Source: Variovorax sp. TBS-050B
GTDB taxonomy: Bacteria; Pseudomonadota; Gammaproteobacteria; Burkholderiales; Burkholderiaceae_C
Assembly: GCF_029893635.1 (NCBI RefSeq)
Contig: NZ_JARXYR010000002.1
Span: 1,153,001-1,217,000 of the forward strand
Direction: 5' to 3'
DNA: 64,000 bases
In this document: positions 18,700-28,950 of the stretch, piece by piece
Position numbering within the stretch: the first letter of the stretch is position 1
Layout: the number at the start of each line of letters is the position of its first letter
Translations under genes and position numbers: made by a program
The notes under the pieces: model-generated
What the model was told of the DNA's origin: nothing
The model's input: the letters and a program-made list of their open reading frames with translations, nothing else
Databases searched by the model: none

Positions 18700-19893
18700 A
18701 TGATGACCCCGCTCCCCGCCCCCCCTTCGACCGCGCACCTCGCGCTGCCCTTCTTCGACGATGCGCACCGCCATCTGGCGGAGGGCCTGCTGCCCTGGTG
18801 CGCGGCGCAGGATCTCGACGAGCGCGACGACCGCGCGGCCTGCCGCGAATGGGTGCGCCGCCTCGGCGACGGCGGCTGGCTGCGCTATGCCGTGCCCGGC
18901 AGTGCGGGCGGCGCGCTGGAGCGCCTGGATTCGCGCGCGCTGGTGCTGCTGCGCGAGACGCTGGCCTACCACTCGCCGCTGGCCGATTTCGCCTTCGCGA
19001 TGCAGGGGCTGGGCAGCGGCGCGATCACGCTCGCGGGCACGGCCGAGCAGCAGTCGCAGTACCTCACTTCGGTTGGCAAGGGCGAGAGGATCGCCGCCTT
19101 CGCGCTGAGCGAGCCCGACGCAGGTTCGGACGTGGCCGCGATGGCGATGCGCGCCGAGCCCACCGCCGAGGGCTGGCGCCTGAACGGCGTGAAGACCTGG
19201 ATCAGCAACGGCGGCATCGCCGACTTCTACTGCGTGTTCGCGAAGACCGAGCCGACGGCGGGCACGCGCGGCATCACCGCCTTCCTCGTCGATGCGAAGA
19301 CGCCGGGGCTCGACACCTCCGAGCACATCGACGTGATGGCCCCGCATCCGCTCGCCACCCTGCGCTTCGACGACTGCATGGTGCCGCGCACCGCGCAGCT
19401 CGGCGAGCTGAACGGCGGCTTCAAGCTCGCGATGCGCACGCTCGACATCTTCCGCGCCTCGGTCGCCGGGGCCGCGCTCGGCATGGGCCGCCGCGCGCTC
19501 GCGGAAGCGGTCGCGCATGCGAAGGGCCGGCGCATGTTCGGCCAGACGCTCGCCGATTTCCAGCTCACGCAGGCCAAGCTCGGCGAGATGGCCGCGCTGC
19601 TCGACGGCGCCGCGCTGCTCACCTACCGCGCCGCCTGGATGCGCGACGACGCCGAACGCCGCGGCGCGCCGGCCGTGGGCGACGTGTCGGCCGCGGCGGC
19701 GATGGCCAAGATGTGCGCCACCGAGAACGCGAGCCGCGTGATCGACATGGCGCTGCAGATGCACGGCGGCCTGGGCGTGAAGGTTGGCACGAAGATTGAA
19801 AGCCTCTACCGCGACATCCGCTCGCTGCGCATCTACGAAGGCGCGACGGAAGTCCAGCAACTGATCATCGGCAAATCCGTCCTGCGGGGGTGA
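18700..19893 (+). CDS. Acyl-CoA dehydrogenase family protein
   Basis: 397 residues. The family landmarks are in order: [15 protein letters not shown] near residue 133, [10 protein letters not shown] near 163, the long four-helix C-domain and the [23 protein letters not shown] end carrying the usual Glu region. FAD-dependent alpha,beta-desaturation of a CoA ester, with electrons to ETF, fits beta-oxidation of the ring-opened or alicyclic product. Start is one of two tandem ATGs (18700 or 18703). The stop overlaps the ligase start by four bases. Confidence 0.88.
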   Translation: MMTPLPAPPSTAHLALPFFDDAHRHLAEGLLPWCAAQDLDERDDRAACREWVRRLGDGGWLRYAVPGSAGGALERLDSRALVLLRETLAYHSPLADFAFAMQGLGSGAITLAGTAEQQSQYLTSVGKGERIAAFALSEPDAGSDVAAMAMRAEPTAEGWRLNGVKTWISNGGIADFYCVFAKTEPTAGTRGITAFLVDAKTPGLDTSEHIDVMAPHPLATLRFDDCMVPRTAQLGELNGGFKLAMRTLDIFRASVAGAALGMGRRALAEAVAHAKGRRMFGQTLADFQLTQAKLGEMAALLDGAALLTYRAAWMRDDAERRGAPAVGDVSAAAAMAKMCATENASRVIDMALQMHGGLGVKVGTKIESLYRDIRSLRIYEGATEVQQLIIGKSVLRG

Positions 19894-21524
19894 GTACCGT
19901 GTCTGCCCAAGTCGACCGCTTCGTTCATGACCGCCTGCCGCCTGCCGGGCAGTTGCCGGTCTTCCGCTACGACCTGCCCGAGCTGCAACTGCCCGACCAG
20001 CTGAACCTGGTCGAGGAACTGCTCGACAAGGCGCCCGCGAAGGGCTTCGGCGACAGGCCGATGCTGCGCTCTCCGACCGGCACGCTGAGCTATGCGCAGG
20101 CGGCCGTCGAGGTCAACCGCATCGCCCAGGTGCTGACCGAGGACCTCGGCCTCGTGCCCGGCAACCGCGTGCTGCTGCGCGGCGGCAACTCGGTCGCGAT
20201 GGCGCTCGCATGGCTGGCGGTGGTCAAGGCCGGGCTGATCGCGGTCGCCACGATGCCGCTGCTGCGTGCCAAGGAACTCGGCGACATCATCGAGAAGGCG
20301 CAACCCGTGGCCGCGCTGTGCGACGCGCGCCTGCTCGACGAGCTCGTGCTCGCGCAGCGCGAGCATCCGGTGCTCTCGACGGTGATCGCGTTCAACCAGC
20401 CCGACGCACCCGATTCGCTCTCGTCGCGCGCGGCGGCCAAGCGCGGCGTGTTCGCGGCCTGCCCCACGGCCGCGGACGACATCGCGCTGCTCGCCTTCAC
20501 CTCGGGCACCACGGGCAAGCCCAAGGCGCCCGTGACCACGCACCGCGACGTGCTCGCGATGTGCGAGACCTGGCCGCGCCACGTGCTGCGCGCACGCAGC
20601 GACGACATCGTGATCGGCTCGCCGCCGCTGGCCTTCACCTTCGGGCTCGGCGGGCTGCTGGTGTTTCCGATGTACGCCGGCGCCTCGGTGTACTTCGCCG
20701 ATGCGCCCTTCACGCCCGAGGGGCTGGTGAAGCTGATCAACCAGGTCGGCGCGACCATCTGCTACACCGCGCCGACCTTCTATCGCCAGATGGCGCCCTT
20801 CGTGCGCCAGCACGGCGCGCCGAGCCTGCGCATCTGCGTGAGCGCGGGCGAGGCACTGCCCGACGCGACGCGGCAGCTCTGGAAGGAAGCGACGGGCATC
20901 GAGATGCTCGACGGCATCGGCGGCACCGAGGTGTTCCACATCTACATCTCCGCGGCCGGCGACGAGGTGCGCCGCGGCGCCGTCGGCAAGGTGGTGCCCG
21001 GCTTCACCGCGAAGGTGGTGGACGACCAGGGCAACGAGGTGCCGCGCGGCACCGTCGGCAAGCTCGCGCTGCAGGGCCCGGTGGGCTGCCGCTACCTCGA
21101 CGATCCGCGCCAGACCGACTACGTGAAGAACGGCTGGAACTACCCCGGCGATTCCTTCGTGCAGGACGAGGACGGCTACTTCTTCTACCAGGCGCGCGCC
21201 GACGACATGATCATCACGGCCGGCTACAACGTCGGCGGGCCGGAGGTGGAGGACGCACTGCTCAAGCATCCGGCGGTGGCCGAATGCGGTGTGATCGGCA
21301 AGCCCGATGCGGAGCGCGGCATGATCGTGAAGGCCTTCTGCGTGCTCAAGCCCGGCCATGAGGGCGACGCGGCACTCGTGAAGGCGCTGCAGGACCATGT
21401 GAAGGCCACCATCGCGCCCTTCAAATACCCGCGCGAGATCGAGTTCGTGCCGGCGCTGCCACGCACCGAGACCGGCAAGCTCCAGCGATTCAAACTGAGA
21501 CAACTCAACACCAACACACCATGA
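19890..21524 (+). CDS. abmG: 2-aminobenzoate-CoA ligase (benzoate-CoA ligase family)
   Basis: 544 residues with a GTG start in a GTGA overlap; GTG at 19899 is an alternative. The ANL-superfamily core motifs are [18 protein letters not shown] near residue 200, GIGGTEVFH near 340, YPGDSF near 415 and the catalytic-lysine end [13 protein letters not shown] near 528. It activates the aromatic acid with ATP and CoA, the entry step of the pathway. Operon context with the monooxygenase/reductase fusion points to anthranilate rather than benzoate, though the acid pocket cannot be read with certainty. Confidence 0.85.
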   Translation: MSTVSAQVDRFVHDRLPPAGQLPVFRYDLPELQLPDQLNLVEELLDKAPAKGFGDRPMLRSPTGTLSYAQAAVEVNRIAQVLTEDLGLVPGNRVLLRGGNSVAMALAWLAVVKAGLIAVATMPLLRAKELGDIIEKAQPVAALCDARLLDELVLAQREHPVLSTVIAFNQPDAPDSLSSRAAAKRGVFAACPTAADDIALLAFTSGTTGKPKAPVTTHRDVLAMCETWPRHVLRARSDDIVIGSPPLAFTFGLGGLLVFPMYAGASVYFADAPFTPEGLVKLINQVGATICYTAPTFYRQMAPFVRQHGAPSLRICVSAGEALPDATRQLWKEATGIEMLDGIGGTEVFHIYISAAGDEVRRGAVGKVVPGFTAKVVDDQGNEVPRGTVGKLALQGPVGCRYLDDPRQTDYVKNGWNYPGDSFVQDEDGYFFYQARADDMIITAGYNVGGPEVEDALLKHPAVAECGVIGKPDAERGMIVKAFCVLKPGHEGDAALVKALQDHVKATIAPFKYPREIEFVPALPRTETGKLQRFKLRQLNTNTP

Positions 21525-21919
21525 TCCACAAACTCCTGCAGCCCGAAGGCTGGCTGCCTCCCAAGGGCTATGCGAACGGCGTTGCGGCGCGCGGCACGAC
21601 GCTGTACGTCGGCGGCCAGATCGGCTGGAATGCACAGCAGCAGTTCGAGTCGGACGACTTCATCGAGCAGTGCGGCCTCGCGCTGCGCAACATCGCCGAG
21701 GTGCTTCGTGCAGGCGGCGCGGGCCCCGAGCACATGGTGCGCATGACCTGGTACGTGACCGACCGCGACGAATACAGCCGCAGGCTCTCCGAGCTCGGCC
21801 CGGTCTATCGCGATGCGATGGGCCGCAACTTCCCTGCTATGACCTGCGTGCAGGTGGCGGCGCTGGTGGAGCCGCGCGCGAAGGTGGAGATCGAGGTCAC
21901 GGCGGTCGTTCCGGACTGA
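21521..21919 (+). CDS. RidA-family enamine/imine deaminase
   Basis: 132 residues of the YjgF/YER057c/UK114 fold. Family motifs are LYVGGQIGWN near residue 29, MTWYVTDRDEY near 75 and RAKVEIEVTAVVPD at the end, where the conserved arginine-to-glutamate segment contacts the substrate. RidA proteins hydrolyse enamines and imines to ketones plus ammonia. Last gene of the anthranilate operon (four-base overlap with the ligase). Release of the amino group from the enamine formed by the monooxygenase/reductase is a reasonable job for it (inference). Confidence 0.85.
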   Translation: MIHKLLQPEGWLPPKGYANGVAARGTTLYVGGQIGWNAQQQFESDDFIEQCGLALRNIAEVLRAGGAGPEHMVRMTWYVTDRDEYSRRLSELGPVYRDAMGRNFPAMTCVQVAALVEPRAKVEIEVTAVVPD

Positions 21920-21957
21920 GCCGGCGCGGCAGCCACGACAGCGGCCCGCAGAAACCC

Positions 21958-21984
21958 AAAAGCCCTCGGTCGAGGGCTTTTTTA
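21958..21984 (+). terminator. Rho-independent terminator of the anthranilate operon
   Basis: AAAAGCCCTCG-GT-CGAGGGCTTTT is a perfect eleven-base stem with a two-base gap, followed by further T residues, 38 bases after the RidA stop. Confidence 0.9.
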
Positions 21985-22011
21985 TTTGTCTGCTTTTTTT
22001 GCTTTTTGGCA

Positions 22012-22049
22012 GCAAAGAAAAAGGCCCTTTGATTTCTCAAAGGGCCTTT
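22012..22049 (-). terminator. Rho-independent terminator behind the initiator tRNA
   Basis: A 13-base perfect stem (22020-22032 and 22037-22049) with a four-base loop is followed on the minus strand by TTTTTCTTTG. It lies five bases behind the tRNA and would end the whole ribosomal transcript if there is read-through. Confidence 0.88.
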
Positions 22050-22054
22050 CGAAT

Positions 22055-22131
<77 letters not shown>

Positions 22132-22149
22132 GCAAGAGGAAATTATACC

Positions 22150-22548
22150 TTATTCGGAAGCGCTTTGCTCGCCGGCTTCTTCTTTGATTTCAGGACGGTC
22201 GACCAGTTCGACGAGCGCCATCGGAGCGTTGTCGCCCACGCGGAAGCCCATCTTCAGGATGCGCGTGTAGCCGCCCGGACGGGCTGCGAAACGCGGGCCC
22301 AGGTCGCCGAAGAGCTTCACCACGCTGTCGCGGTTGCGCAGGCGGTCGAAGGCCAGGCGCTTGTTGGCGAGCGTGGGGTTCTTGGCGAGCGTGATCATCG
22401 GTTCGATGACGCGGCGCAGTTCCTTGGCCTTGGGGACCGTGGTCTTGATGACTTCGTGCTCGATGAGCGAATTCATCATGTTCTGCAGCATCGCGAGGCG
22501 GTGCGAGCTGGTGCGGTTGAGTTTGCGGAGTCCGTGTCCGTGACGCAT
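22150..22548 (-). CDS. rplQ: 50S ribosomal protein L17
   Basis: 132 residues beginning [20 protein letters not shown], the invariant L17 start. The tail after residue 115 ([13 protein letters not shown]) is the acidic extension usual in Betaproteobacteria. It sits near the exit tunnel of the 50S subunit. Last protein gene of the alpha operon, 82 bases behind rpoA; the gap holds a weak stem with a T-run (about 22568-22596). The initiator tRNA follows immediately. Confidence 0.98.
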   Translation of the reverse strand: MRHGHGLRKLNRTSSHRLAMLQNMMNSLIEHEVIKTTVPKAKELRRVIEPMITLAKNPTLANKRLAFDRLRNRDSVVKLFGDLGPRFAARPGGYTRILKMGFRVGDNAPMALVELVDRPEIKEEAGEQSASE

Positions 22549-22630
22549 GGTGCTTTCCTTACTTTATAAAAACAGGCAGCCGTATCAGGTACTGCCCGGT
22601 GCACTGGCCCTTTGAAAGGCCGTTAAAAAA

Positions 22631-23620
22631 TCAACGCTTGTCGAGGCCGGCCGGCGGCCAGCTTTCGAGCTTCATACCCAGGGTCAGGCCGCGCGAGGCG
22701 AGCACTTCCTTGATTTCGTTGAGCGACTTGCGACCCAGGTTCGGGGTCTTGAGCAGCTCGTTCTCGGTGCGCTGGATCAGGTCACCGATGTAGTAGATGT
22801 TTTCGGCCTTCAGGCAGTTGGCCGAACGCACCGTGAGTTCGAGTTCGTCGACAGGGCGCAGCAGAATCGGATCGAACTGCTGGGCGCTGCGCGGCGCGGG
22901 TGCATCGAATGCGGCGAGTTCGCCACCTTCGAGCTGCGCGAACACGGCGAGTTGCTCGACCAGGATTTTAGCCGAGGCGCGGACCGCGTCTTCGGCCGTG
23001 ATCGCGCCGTTGGTCTCGATCTCGACCAGCAGCTTGTCGAGGTCGGTGCGCTGCTCGACGCGGGCGCTCTCGACGGTGTAGCTCACGCGCTTGACGGGCG
23101 AGAACGAGGCGTCGAGGACGATGCGGCCGATCGACTTGGTCGGCTCGTCGGCGTAGCGGCGCATCGTGCCGGGCACGTAGCCGCGGCCCTTTTCGACCTT
23201 GATCTGCATGTCGAGCTTGCCGCCTTGCGACAGGTGCGCGATCACGTGATCGGGGTTGATGATCTCGACGTCGTGCGGGGTCTGGATGTCCGACGCCAGC
23301 ACCGGGCCCTCGCCGTCCTTGCGCAGGCTCAGCGTGACTTCGTCGCGATTGTGGAGCTTGAACACCACGCCCTTGAGATTCAGCAGGATGTTGACGACAT
23401 CTTCCTGCACGCCGTCGATCGACGAGTACTCATGCAGAACGCCGGCGATCGTGACTTCGGTGGCCGAATAACCGACCATCGACGACAGCAGAACGCGGCG
23501 CAGCGCGTTGCCGAGCGTGTGGCCGTAGCCGCGCTCGAAAGGCTCGAGCGTGACCTTCGCCTTGTTGGCGGCCAGTTGCTCGACCTGAATGGTCTTGGGT
23601 TTCAGCAGGGTGGTTTGCAT
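22631..23620 (-). CDS. rpoA: DNA-directed RNA polymerase alpha subunit
   Basis: 329 residues, the normal length. The N-terminal dimerisation domain includes [21 protein letters not shown] near residues 28-48. A short linker near 235-250 leads to the C-terminal domain ([20 protein letters not shown], then [19 protein letters not shown]) that binds UP elements and activators. It starts assembly of the polymerase core. Transcribed between rpsD and rplQ, with two stem-loops in the 124-base gap before it. Confidence 0.98.
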   Translation of the reverse strand: MQTTLLKPKTIQVEQLAANKAKVTLEPFERGYGHTLGNALRRVLLSSMVGYSATEVTIAGVLHEYSSIDGVQEDVVNILLNLKGVVFKLHNRDEVTLSLRKDGEGPVLASDIQTPHDVEIINPDHVIAHLSQGGKLDMQIKVEKGRGYVPGTMRRYADEPTKSIGRIVLDASFSPVKRVSYTVESARVEQRTDLDKLLVEIETNGAITAEDAVRASAKILVEQLAVFAQLEGGELAAFDAPAPRSAQQFDPILLRPVDELELTVRSANCLKAENIYYIGDLIQRTENELLKTPNLGRKSLNEIKEVLASRGLTLGMKLESWPPAGLDKR

Positions 23621-23700
23621 GCAGACTTCCTCTCAATACCCCCGGCTCGTTACACCGGTAAGGCTGGTGAAGTGCCCGCCGGAACGCTTCCGGCGAGAAC

Positions 23701-23733
23701 AAAAAATACAAGTTCGGGCCGCGAAGCGGCCCG
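23701..23733 (-). terminator. Terminator-like hairpin between rpsD and rpoA
   Basis: CGGGCCGC-GAA-GCGGCCCG (23715-23733) is a perfect eight-base stem. On the minus strand a run of six T follows after eight bases. A second perfect stem (23677-23695, CGCCGGAA arms) lies just beyond. The T-run is farther from the stem than in a classic terminator, so partial attenuation or RNA processing is as likely. Confidence 0.5.
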
Positions 23734-23744
23734 TTTTGGTCTGA

Positions 23745-24368
23745 TTAGCGCGAATACAGTTCGACGATCAGCGATTCGTTGATGTCGGCTGCGAACTCGT
23801 CGCGGTCCGGGACCTTCTTGAAGGTGCCTTCGGCCTTGTCGGCGTTCACTTCGACCCAGGCCGGCATGCCGACCTGCTGGGCCAGCTGCAGCGCTTCGAC
23901 GATGCGGGTCTGCTTCTTCGACTTGTCGCGCACGGCGATGACGTCGCCGGTCTTCACGAGGTACGACGGGATGTTGACCGACTGGCCGTTCACCGTGATG
24001 GCCTTGTGCGACACGAGCTGGCGTGCTTCTGCACGGGTCGAGCCGAAGCCCATGCGGTAGACCACGTTGTCCAGGCGCGATTCGAGCAGGAACAGCAGGT
24101 TGGCGCCGGTGTTGCCGCGGCGGCGATCGGCTTCCTCGAAGTAGCGGCGGAACTGCTTCTCGAGCACGCCGTACATGCGCTTGACCTTCTGCTTCTCGCG
24201 CAGCTGCAGGCCGTAGTCGGAGGTGCGCTGGCCCGAGGTGCGGCCGTGCTGGCCGGGCTTGGAGTCGAACTTGGCCTTGTCCTGGATCGAGCGGCGGGCG
24301 CTCTTCAGGAACAGGTCGGTGCCTTCACGGCGGGAAAGTTTGGCCTTGGGGCCGAGGTAGCGTGCCAC
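23745..24368 (-). CDS. rpsD: 30S ribosomal protein S4
   Basis: 207 residues, starting [20 protein letters not shown]. The N-terminal part has no cysteines, so this is the zinc-free form of S4. The S4 RNA-binding domain lies at about residues 97-160 ([28 protein letters not shown]). S4 nucleates 30S assembly by binding 16S rRNA and in E. coli represses the alpha operon. Here a strong hairpin with a T-tract stands immediately upstream (24445-24485). Confidence 0.98.
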   Translation of the reverse strand: MARYLGPKAKLSRREGTDLFLKSARRSIQDKAKFDSKPGQHGRTSGQRTSDYGLQLREKQKVKRMYGVLEKQFRRYFEEADRRRGNTGANLLFLLESRLDNVVYRMGFGSTRAEARQLVSHKAITVNGQSVNIPSYLVKTGDVIAVRDKSKKQTRIVEALQLAQQVGMPAWVEVNADKAEGTFKKVPDRDEFAADINESLIVELYSR

Positions 24369-24444
24369 GTGGTTTCCTTTGTGTCATCTGCCGCAGTCGC
24401 CTGCGGGAGCCATCGGCGAGACGCTGATGGCGGTGGGCTTAGTT

Positions 24445-24485
24445 AAAAAACAAATGCGCAGCCGCTTCTGAAGAGCCGGCTGCGC
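24445..24485 (-). terminator. Intrinsic-terminator-like hairpin between rpsK and rpsD
   Basis: The perfect nine-base stem GCGCAGCCG/CGGCTGCGC (24456-24464 and 24477-24485) has a loop of 12 bases and is followed on the minus strand by ATTTGTTTTTT. This is a full terminator signature inside the alpha operon, 77 bases before the rpsD start. It could reduce or condition expression of rpsD-rpoA-rplQ relative to the genes upstream. Confidence 0.7.
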
Positions 24486-24500
24486 CTTGCGGACTGACGC

Positions 24501-24905
24501 TCAGATGCGGCGACGCTTCTGGGGACGGCAGCCGTTGTGCGGAACGGGCGTCACGTCGGCGATGGAGTTGATCCGGATGCCGAGCGCAGCCAGTGCGCGC
24601 ACCGACGATTCGCGACCGGGGCCGGGGCCCTTGATCTCGACGTCGAGGTTCTTGATGCCTTGTTCGACAGCAGCACGGCCGGCCACTTCGGAAGCCACCT
24701 GCGCAGCGAACGGGGTCGACTTGCGCGAGCCCTTGAAGCCCTGGCCACCCGACGAAGCCCACGACAGGGCATTGCCCTGGCGATCGGTGATCGTGATGAT
24801 GGTGTTGTTGAACGAGGCATGCACGTGGGCGATACCGTCCGCGACGTTCTTGCGAACCTTCTTGCGAACGCGCTGTGCGGCGTTGTTTGCAGGTGCTTTA
24901 GCCAT
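24501..24905 (-). CDS. rpsK: 30S ribosomal protein S11
   Basis: 134 residues. The core [19 protein letters not shown] and [18 protein letters not shown] are the S11 signature, ending in the basic [15 protein letters not shown]11 sits on the platform of the 30S subunit near the mRNA exit. It follows rpsM after a 12-base gap. Confidence 0.98.
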   Translation of the reverse strand: MAKAPANNAAQRVRKKVRKNVADGIAHVHASFNNTIITITDRQGNALSWASSGGQGFKGSRKSTPFAAQVASEVAGRAAVEQGIKNLDVEIKGPGPGRESSVRALAALGIRINSIADVTPVPHNGCRPQKRRRI

Positions 24906-24917
24906 GCTGGTCTATCC

Positions 24918-25283
24918 TTATTTCTTCAGGGACTGCGCAGCCTTGCGCGGACCCTTGCGGGTGCGGGCGTTGGTGCGCGTGCGCTGGCCGCGCATCGGCA
25001 GGCCGCGACGGTGACGGAAGCCGCGATAGCAGCCGATGTCCATCAAGCGCTTGATGTTCATCGTCGTCTCGCGACGCAGATCGCCTTCGATCGTGAACAA
25101 GGCGATCTGGTCGCGGATCTTCTCGAGATCGGCGTCGGTCAGATCCTTGATCTTCTTCGAATATTCGATGCCGCTCGCTTCGCAGATCTTGCGGGCGCGC
25201 GTGCGACCGATGCCGAAAATGGCGGTCAGGCCGATTTCAGCGTGCTTGTGCGGCGGAATGTTGATGCCAGCAATACGTGCCAT
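24918..25283 (-). CDS. rpsM: 30S ribosomal protein S13
   Basis: 121 residues starting [20 protein letters not shown]. The helix-two-turn-helix segment and the basic tail ([24 protein letters not shown]) that reaches the P-site tRNA are intact. S13 is in the head of the 30S subunit and bridges to the 50S. First gene of the alpha part, directly behind rpmJ. Confidence 0.98.
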   Translation of the reverse strand: MARIAGINIPPHKHAEIGLTAIFGIGRTRARKICEASGIEYSKKIKDLTDADLEKIRDQIALFTIEGDLRRETTMNIKRLMDIGCYRGFRHRRGLPMRGQRTRTNARTRKGPRKAAQSLKK

Positions 25284-25307
25284 GTGCGTCCTCTAATACT
25301 CTTTCAA

Positions 25308-25421
25308 TCAACCCTGGCGCTGCTTGTGGCGCGGGTCGGTACAGATCACGCGCACCACACCCTTGCGGCGGATGATCTTGCAATTACGGCAAATGGTTTT
25401 GACCGAAGCCGAAACTCTCAT
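25308..25421 (-). CDS. rpmJ: 50S ribosomal protein L36 (zinc-binding form)
   Basis: Only 37 codons: [20 protein letters not shown], then [17 protein letters not shown]. The zinc ligands C11, C14, C27 and H32 are all present, so this is the zinc-dependent paralogue type. It lies between secY (49-base gap) and rpsM (24-base gap). In many Burkholderiales infA stands at this point; here there is no room for it. Confidence 0.97.
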   Translation of the reverse strand: MRVSASVKTICRNCKIIRRKGVVRVICTDPRHKQRQG

Positions 25422-25470
25422 TTCATTCTCCTAAAACTCTGTTCAACCCGGCGGGGCCGTGCCCTGTGCC

Positions 25471-26784
25471 TTACGAAGTCTTGAAATTGGCCTTCTTCAG
25501 CAGCGACTCGTACTGCTGGGACATCATGTAGTTCTGCACCTGGGCCATGAAGTCCATCGTGACGACCACGATGATCAACAGGGAGGTACCACCGAAGTAG
25601 AACGGAACGTTGTACTTCAGGATCAGGAACTCGGGCAGCAGGCAGACGAAGGTGATGTACACCGCGCCGGCCAACGTCAGGCGAACCAGGATCTTGTCGA
25701 TGTAGCGCGCCGTCTGGTCACCCGGACGGATGCCCGGGATGAATGCGCCGCTCTTCTTCAGGTTGTCGGCCGTTTCCTTGCTGTTGAACACGAGTGCCGT
25801 GTAGAAGAAGCAGAAGAAAACGATCGCGGCAGCGTACAGAAGCACGTAGATCGGCTCGCCCGGGCGCAGTGCGCTCGCAATGTCCTTGATCCAGCGGAAA
25901 CCGCCTTCGCCGGTGCTGAACCAGCCGACCACCGTCGCCGGCAGCAGGATGATCGAGGATGCGAAGATCGGCGGGATCACGCCGGCCATGTTGAGCTTCA
26001 GCGGCAGGTGCGACGACTGGCCGCCGTAGACCTTGTTGCCGACCTGGCGCCGCGCATAGTTCACGAGGATCTTGCGCTGGCCGCGTTCGACGTACACCAC
26101 GAAGTAGGTGACCAGGGCGACCACCGCGACGATGAACAGCGCGACGATCACGTTCATGGCGCCGGTGCGAACCAGCTCCAGCAGGCCGCCGATCGCTGCC
26201 GGCAGGCCGGCCGCGATGCCCGCGAAGATCAGGATCGAGATGCCGTTGCCGAGGCCGCGTTCGGTGATCTGCTCGCCGAGCCACATCAGGAACATCGAAC
26301 CCGCCGTCAGGCTCACCATGGCGGTGATCCGGAAGCCGAAGCCGGGCGAGATCACCAGGCCGGCCGACGACTCGAGCGCCACCGCGATGCTGAACGACTG
26401 GAACAGCGCCAGACCGAGCGCGCCATAGCGCGTGTACTGCGTGATCTTGCGGCGGCCGGCCTCGCCTTCCTTCTTCAATTGCTCGAAGGTCGGAAGCACG
26501 TAGGTCATCAGCTGCATGATGATCGACGCCGAGATGTACGGCATGATCCCCAACGCGAACACGGTGAAGCGCGACAGCGCCCCGCCCGAGAACATGTTGA
26601 ACAGGCTCAGGATGCCGCCCTGCTGGCCCTGGAACAACGCCGCAAGCTGGTCCGGGTTGATGCCCGGCACAGGAATGTGCGCGCCGATCCGGTACACCAC
26701 GAGCGCGAGCAGCAAGAAGACCAGCCGGCGACGCAGGTCGCCGAACTTGCCTGTCTTTGCGATCGTTGCCGCGTTAGTTGCCAC
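25471..26784 (-). CDS. secY: Preprotein translocase subunit SecY
   Basis: 437 residues with ten membrane segments. Recognisable parts are the plug and TM2 region ([31 protein letters not shown] near 60-95), the cytosolic loop between TM6 and TM7 ([18 protein letters not shown]) and TM10 ([15 protein letters not shown]). It forms the central pore for Sec-dependent export and membrane insertion with SecE and SecG. Encoded between rplO and rpmJ in the standard spc order. Confidence 0.97.
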   Translation of the reverse strand: MATNAATIAKTGKFGDLRRRLVFLLLALVVYRIGAHIPVPGINPDQLAALFQGQQGGILSLFNMFSGGALSRFTVFALGIMPYISASIIMQLMTYVLPTFEQLKKEGEAGRRKITQYTRYGALGLALFQSFSIAVALESSAGLVISPGFGFRITAMVSLTAGSMFLMWLGEQITERGLGNGISILIFAGIAAGLPAAIGGLLELVRTGAMNVIVALFIVAVVALVTYFVVYVERGQRKILVNYARRQVGNKVYGGQSSHLPLKLNMAGVIPPIFASSIILLPATVVGWFSTGEGGFRWIKDIASALRPGEPIYVLLYAAAIVFFCFFYTALVFNSKETADNLKKSGAFIPGIRPGDQTARYIDKILVRLTLAGAVYITFVCLLPEFLILKYNVPFYFGGTSLLIIVVVTMDFMAQVQNYMMSQQYESLLKKANFKTS

Positions 26785-26810
26785 GAAGAACTTCTTTCAG
26801 TCCAGTGTGA

Positions 26811-27242
26811 TCAGGCGATGCTGCCGCCGGCTGCTTCGATCGCAGCCTTGGCACCAGCGGTTGCGCCCACGCCCGTCAGCTTGACGGCCTTGGTGAGTTC
26901 GCCGGTCTTGACGACCTTGACCACCTTGGCGAGCTGGCCCACGAGGCCGGCTTGCTTCAGCGCCAGGATGTCGACTTCGGCCAGGCCGAGCTGCTCGAGC
27001 GCGGTCAGCGTGACTTCGGCGTTGAACTTCAGCAGGTGCGACTTGAAGCCGCGCTTCGGCAGGCGGCGCTGCAGCGGCATTTGACCGCCTTCGAAGCCGA
27101 CCTTGTGGAAACCGCCTGCGCGCGACTTCTGGCCCTTGTGACCGCGACCCGCGGTCTTGCCCAGGCCAGAGCCGATACCACGACCGACACGGCGCTTGGC
27201 GTGCTTGGCGCCGGCCGCCGGCTTGATGCCATTGAGTTCCAT
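26811..27242 (-). CDS. rplO: 50S ribosomal protein L15
   Basis: 143 residues starting [20 protein letters not shown]. The glycine/arginine-rich N-terminal arm ([20 protein letters not shown]) penetrates 23S rRNA, and the globular L15 domain follows. It is a late assembly protein of the 50S subunit. Located between rpmD and secY. Confidence 0.97.
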   Translation of the reverse strand: MELNGIKPAAGAKHAKRRVGRGIGSGLGKTAGRGHKGQKSRAGGFHKVGFEGGQMPLQRRLPKRGFKSHLLKFNAEVTLTALEQLGLAEVDILALKQAGLVGQLAKVVKVVKTGELTKAVKLTGVGATAGAKAAIEAAGGSIA

Positions 27243-27253
27243 ATCAGTCTCTC

Positions 27254-27439
27254 TCAGAGAACTTTGACCAGATAACTGATCTTGTTGATCATGCCGCGCA
27301 CCGCCGGGGTGTCCTGCAGCTCGCTCACGCTGTTGAGCTTGCGCAGGCCGAGGCCGCGCACGGTCGCGCGATGCGATTCCTTGGTGCCGATCGGGCTCTT
27401 GACCAGCTGCACCTTGAGGGTTTGTTGTTGCGTCGTCAT
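27254..27439 (-). CDS. rpmD: 50S ribosomal protein L30
   Basis: 61 residues with the L30 ferredoxin-like core: [20 protein letters not shown], then [13 protein letters not shown], then [12 protein letters not shown]. The family's normal length is about 60. It lies between rpsE (35-base gap) and rplO (11-base gap). Confidence 0.97.
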   Translation of the reverse strand: MTTQQQTLKVQLVKSPIGTKESHRATVRGLGLRKLNSVSELQDTPAVRGMINKISYLVKVL

Positions 27440-27474
27440 TTGAATGCTTCCTTCAGCCTTGCGTGAGCTCGCGC

Positions 27475-27993
27475 TCAGGCGAAGATTTCTTCGACGGTCA
27501 GGCCGCGCTTGGCAGCCACTTCGCTGGCGGTCGTCGAGTTCTTCAACCCGTCGAGCGTGGCGCGAACCATGTTGTAGGGATTCGACGAACCATGGCTCTT
27601 GGCCACGATGTCGGTGATGCCCATGACTTCGAACACGGCGCGCATCGGGCCGCCGGCGATGATGCCGGTACCCTTGGGAGCCGGGTACATCACGACGGTG
27701 GAGGCACCGTGGTGGCCCTGCACCTGGTGGTGCAGCGTACCGTTCTTGATCGGCGCCTTGAACAGGTTGCGACGGGCTTCTTCCATCGCCTTCTGCACGG
27801 CGGCGGGCACTTCCTTCGACTTGCCCTTGCCCATGCCGACGCGGCCGTCGCCGTCACCCACCACGGTGAGCGCTGCGAAACCGAGGATACGACCACCCTT
27901 CACCACCTTGGTGACGCGGTTGATCGCGATCATCTTCTCGCGCAGACCGTCCTCGGGGCCTTCGTTCTGCGTTCTTGCCTGAATCTTTGCCAT
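27475..27993 (-). CDS. rpsE: 30S ribosomal protein S5
   Basis: 172 residues. The double-stranded RNA-binding N-domain ([21 protein letters not shown]) is followed by the S5 C-domain with [20 protein letters not shown] and [17 protein letters not shown]5 helps control decoding accuracy and mRNA unwinding at the entry channel. It follows rplR after 18 bases. Confidence 0.98.
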   Translation of the reverse strand: MAKIQARTQNEGPEDGLREKMIAINRVTKVVKGGRILGFAALTVVGDGDGRVGMGKGKSKEVPAAVQKAMEEARRNLFKAPIKNGTLHHQVQGHHGASTVVMYPAPKGTGIIAGGPMRAVFEVMGITDIVAKSHGSSNPYNMVRATLDGLKNSTTASEVAAKRGLTVEEIFA

Positions 27994-28011
27994 TTTGAAT
28001 CTCGTGTCCGG

Positions 28012-28380
28012 TTAGAACTGCAGACCGGCTTCGCGGGCCGCATCGGCCAGCGCCTTGACGCGGCCGTGGTACGCAAAACCTGCGCGGTCGAATGCAACCT
28101 TCTCGACGCCGGCAGCCTTCGCCTTTTCGGCGATGCGCTTGCCGATGGCCGTGGCTGCAGCGGTGTTGCCACCCTTGCCAGAGCCGCCGAGCGACGTGCG
28201 CACTTCGGCTTCGGCCGTCGAGGCCGTGGCGATCACCTTGGAGCCGTCGCCGGAGATGACGGTGGCGTAGATGTGCAGGTTGGTACGGTTCACCGTGAGA
28301 CGGGCCACACCCTGCGTCGCGATGCGGATGCGGGTCTGGCGCGAACGGCGGAGACGCTGTGCTTTTTTGGTCAACATCAT
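28012..28380 (-). CDS. rplR: 50S ribosomal protein L18
   Basis: 121-122 residues; two tandem ATGs (28380 and 28377) are possible starts, with AAGGGG seven bases before the first. The basic N-terminus ([18 protein letters not shown]) and the [20 protein letters not shown] and [20 protein letters not shown] segments identify L18. It binds 5S rRNA in the central protuberance together with L5. Confidence 0.97.
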   Translation of the reverse strand: MMLTKKAQRLRRSRQTRIRIATQGVARLTVNRTNLHIYATVISGDGSKVIATASTAEAEVRTSLGGSGKGGNTAAATAIGKRIAEKAKAAGVEKVAFDRAGFAYHGRVKALADAAREAGLQF

Positions 28381-28391
28381 TTTGCTGCCCC

Positions 28392-28925
28392 TTACTTCTT
28401 CTTGGTCTCTTTGATCACGATCTTCTCGTCCGCATAGCGGATACCCTTGCCCTTGTAGGGCTCGGGCGGACGAACGGCACGGATCTCAGCGGCCACTTGG
28501 CCGACGCGCTGGCGGTCGGCACCCTTGATCACGATTTCGGTCGGGGTTGCGGTGGCCACCGTGATGCCCTGGGGCATGTCGAAGTTGACCGGGTGCGAAT
28601 AACCGACCTGCAGATTCAGCTTGGCGCCACTCGCCGCAGCCTTGTAGCCGACGCCCACCAGGCTGAGCTTCTTCTCGAAGCCCTTGGTGACGCCGACGAC
28701 CATGTTGTTCACCAGCTGGCGCATCGTGCCGCTCATCGCGTTCGCTTCGCGCGAATCGTTGGCGGGCTCGAAGTTCAGCTTGCCGTCCTTGTTGACGACG
28801 TTGACCAGTGCATTGCGCGGCAGGTTGAGCGTACCGCCCGTGCCCTTCACGCTGATCTGGTCTTCCTTGATCGACACGTCCACGCCAGCGGGGACGACGA
28901 TCGGCATTTTTCCTACTCGGGACAT
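28392..28925 (-). CDS. rplF: 50S ribosomal protein L6
   Basis: 177 residues with the duplicated L6 fold. The start is [20 protein letters not shown] and the conserved C-terminal motif [15 protein letters not shown] lies near residue 155. It binds 23S rRNA helix 97 near the GTPase-associated region. Between rpsH and rplR. Confidence 0.98.
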   Translation of the reverse strand: MSRVGKMPIVVPAGVDVSIKEDQISVKGTGGTLNLPRNALVNVVNKDGKLNFEPANDSREANAMSGTMRQLVNNMVVGVTKGFEKKLSLVGVGYKAAASGAKLNLQVGYSHPVNFDMPQGITVATATPTEIVIKGADRQRVGQVAAEIRAVRPPEPYKGKGIRYADEKIVIKETKKK

Positions 28926-28950
28926 TTCAGTGTTCTCCTCGATGTCTCGG

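Noticed and set aside
25422..25470. A hidden infA between secY and rpmJ
   Set aside because: The gap has only 49 bases, far too short for the about 72 codons needed.
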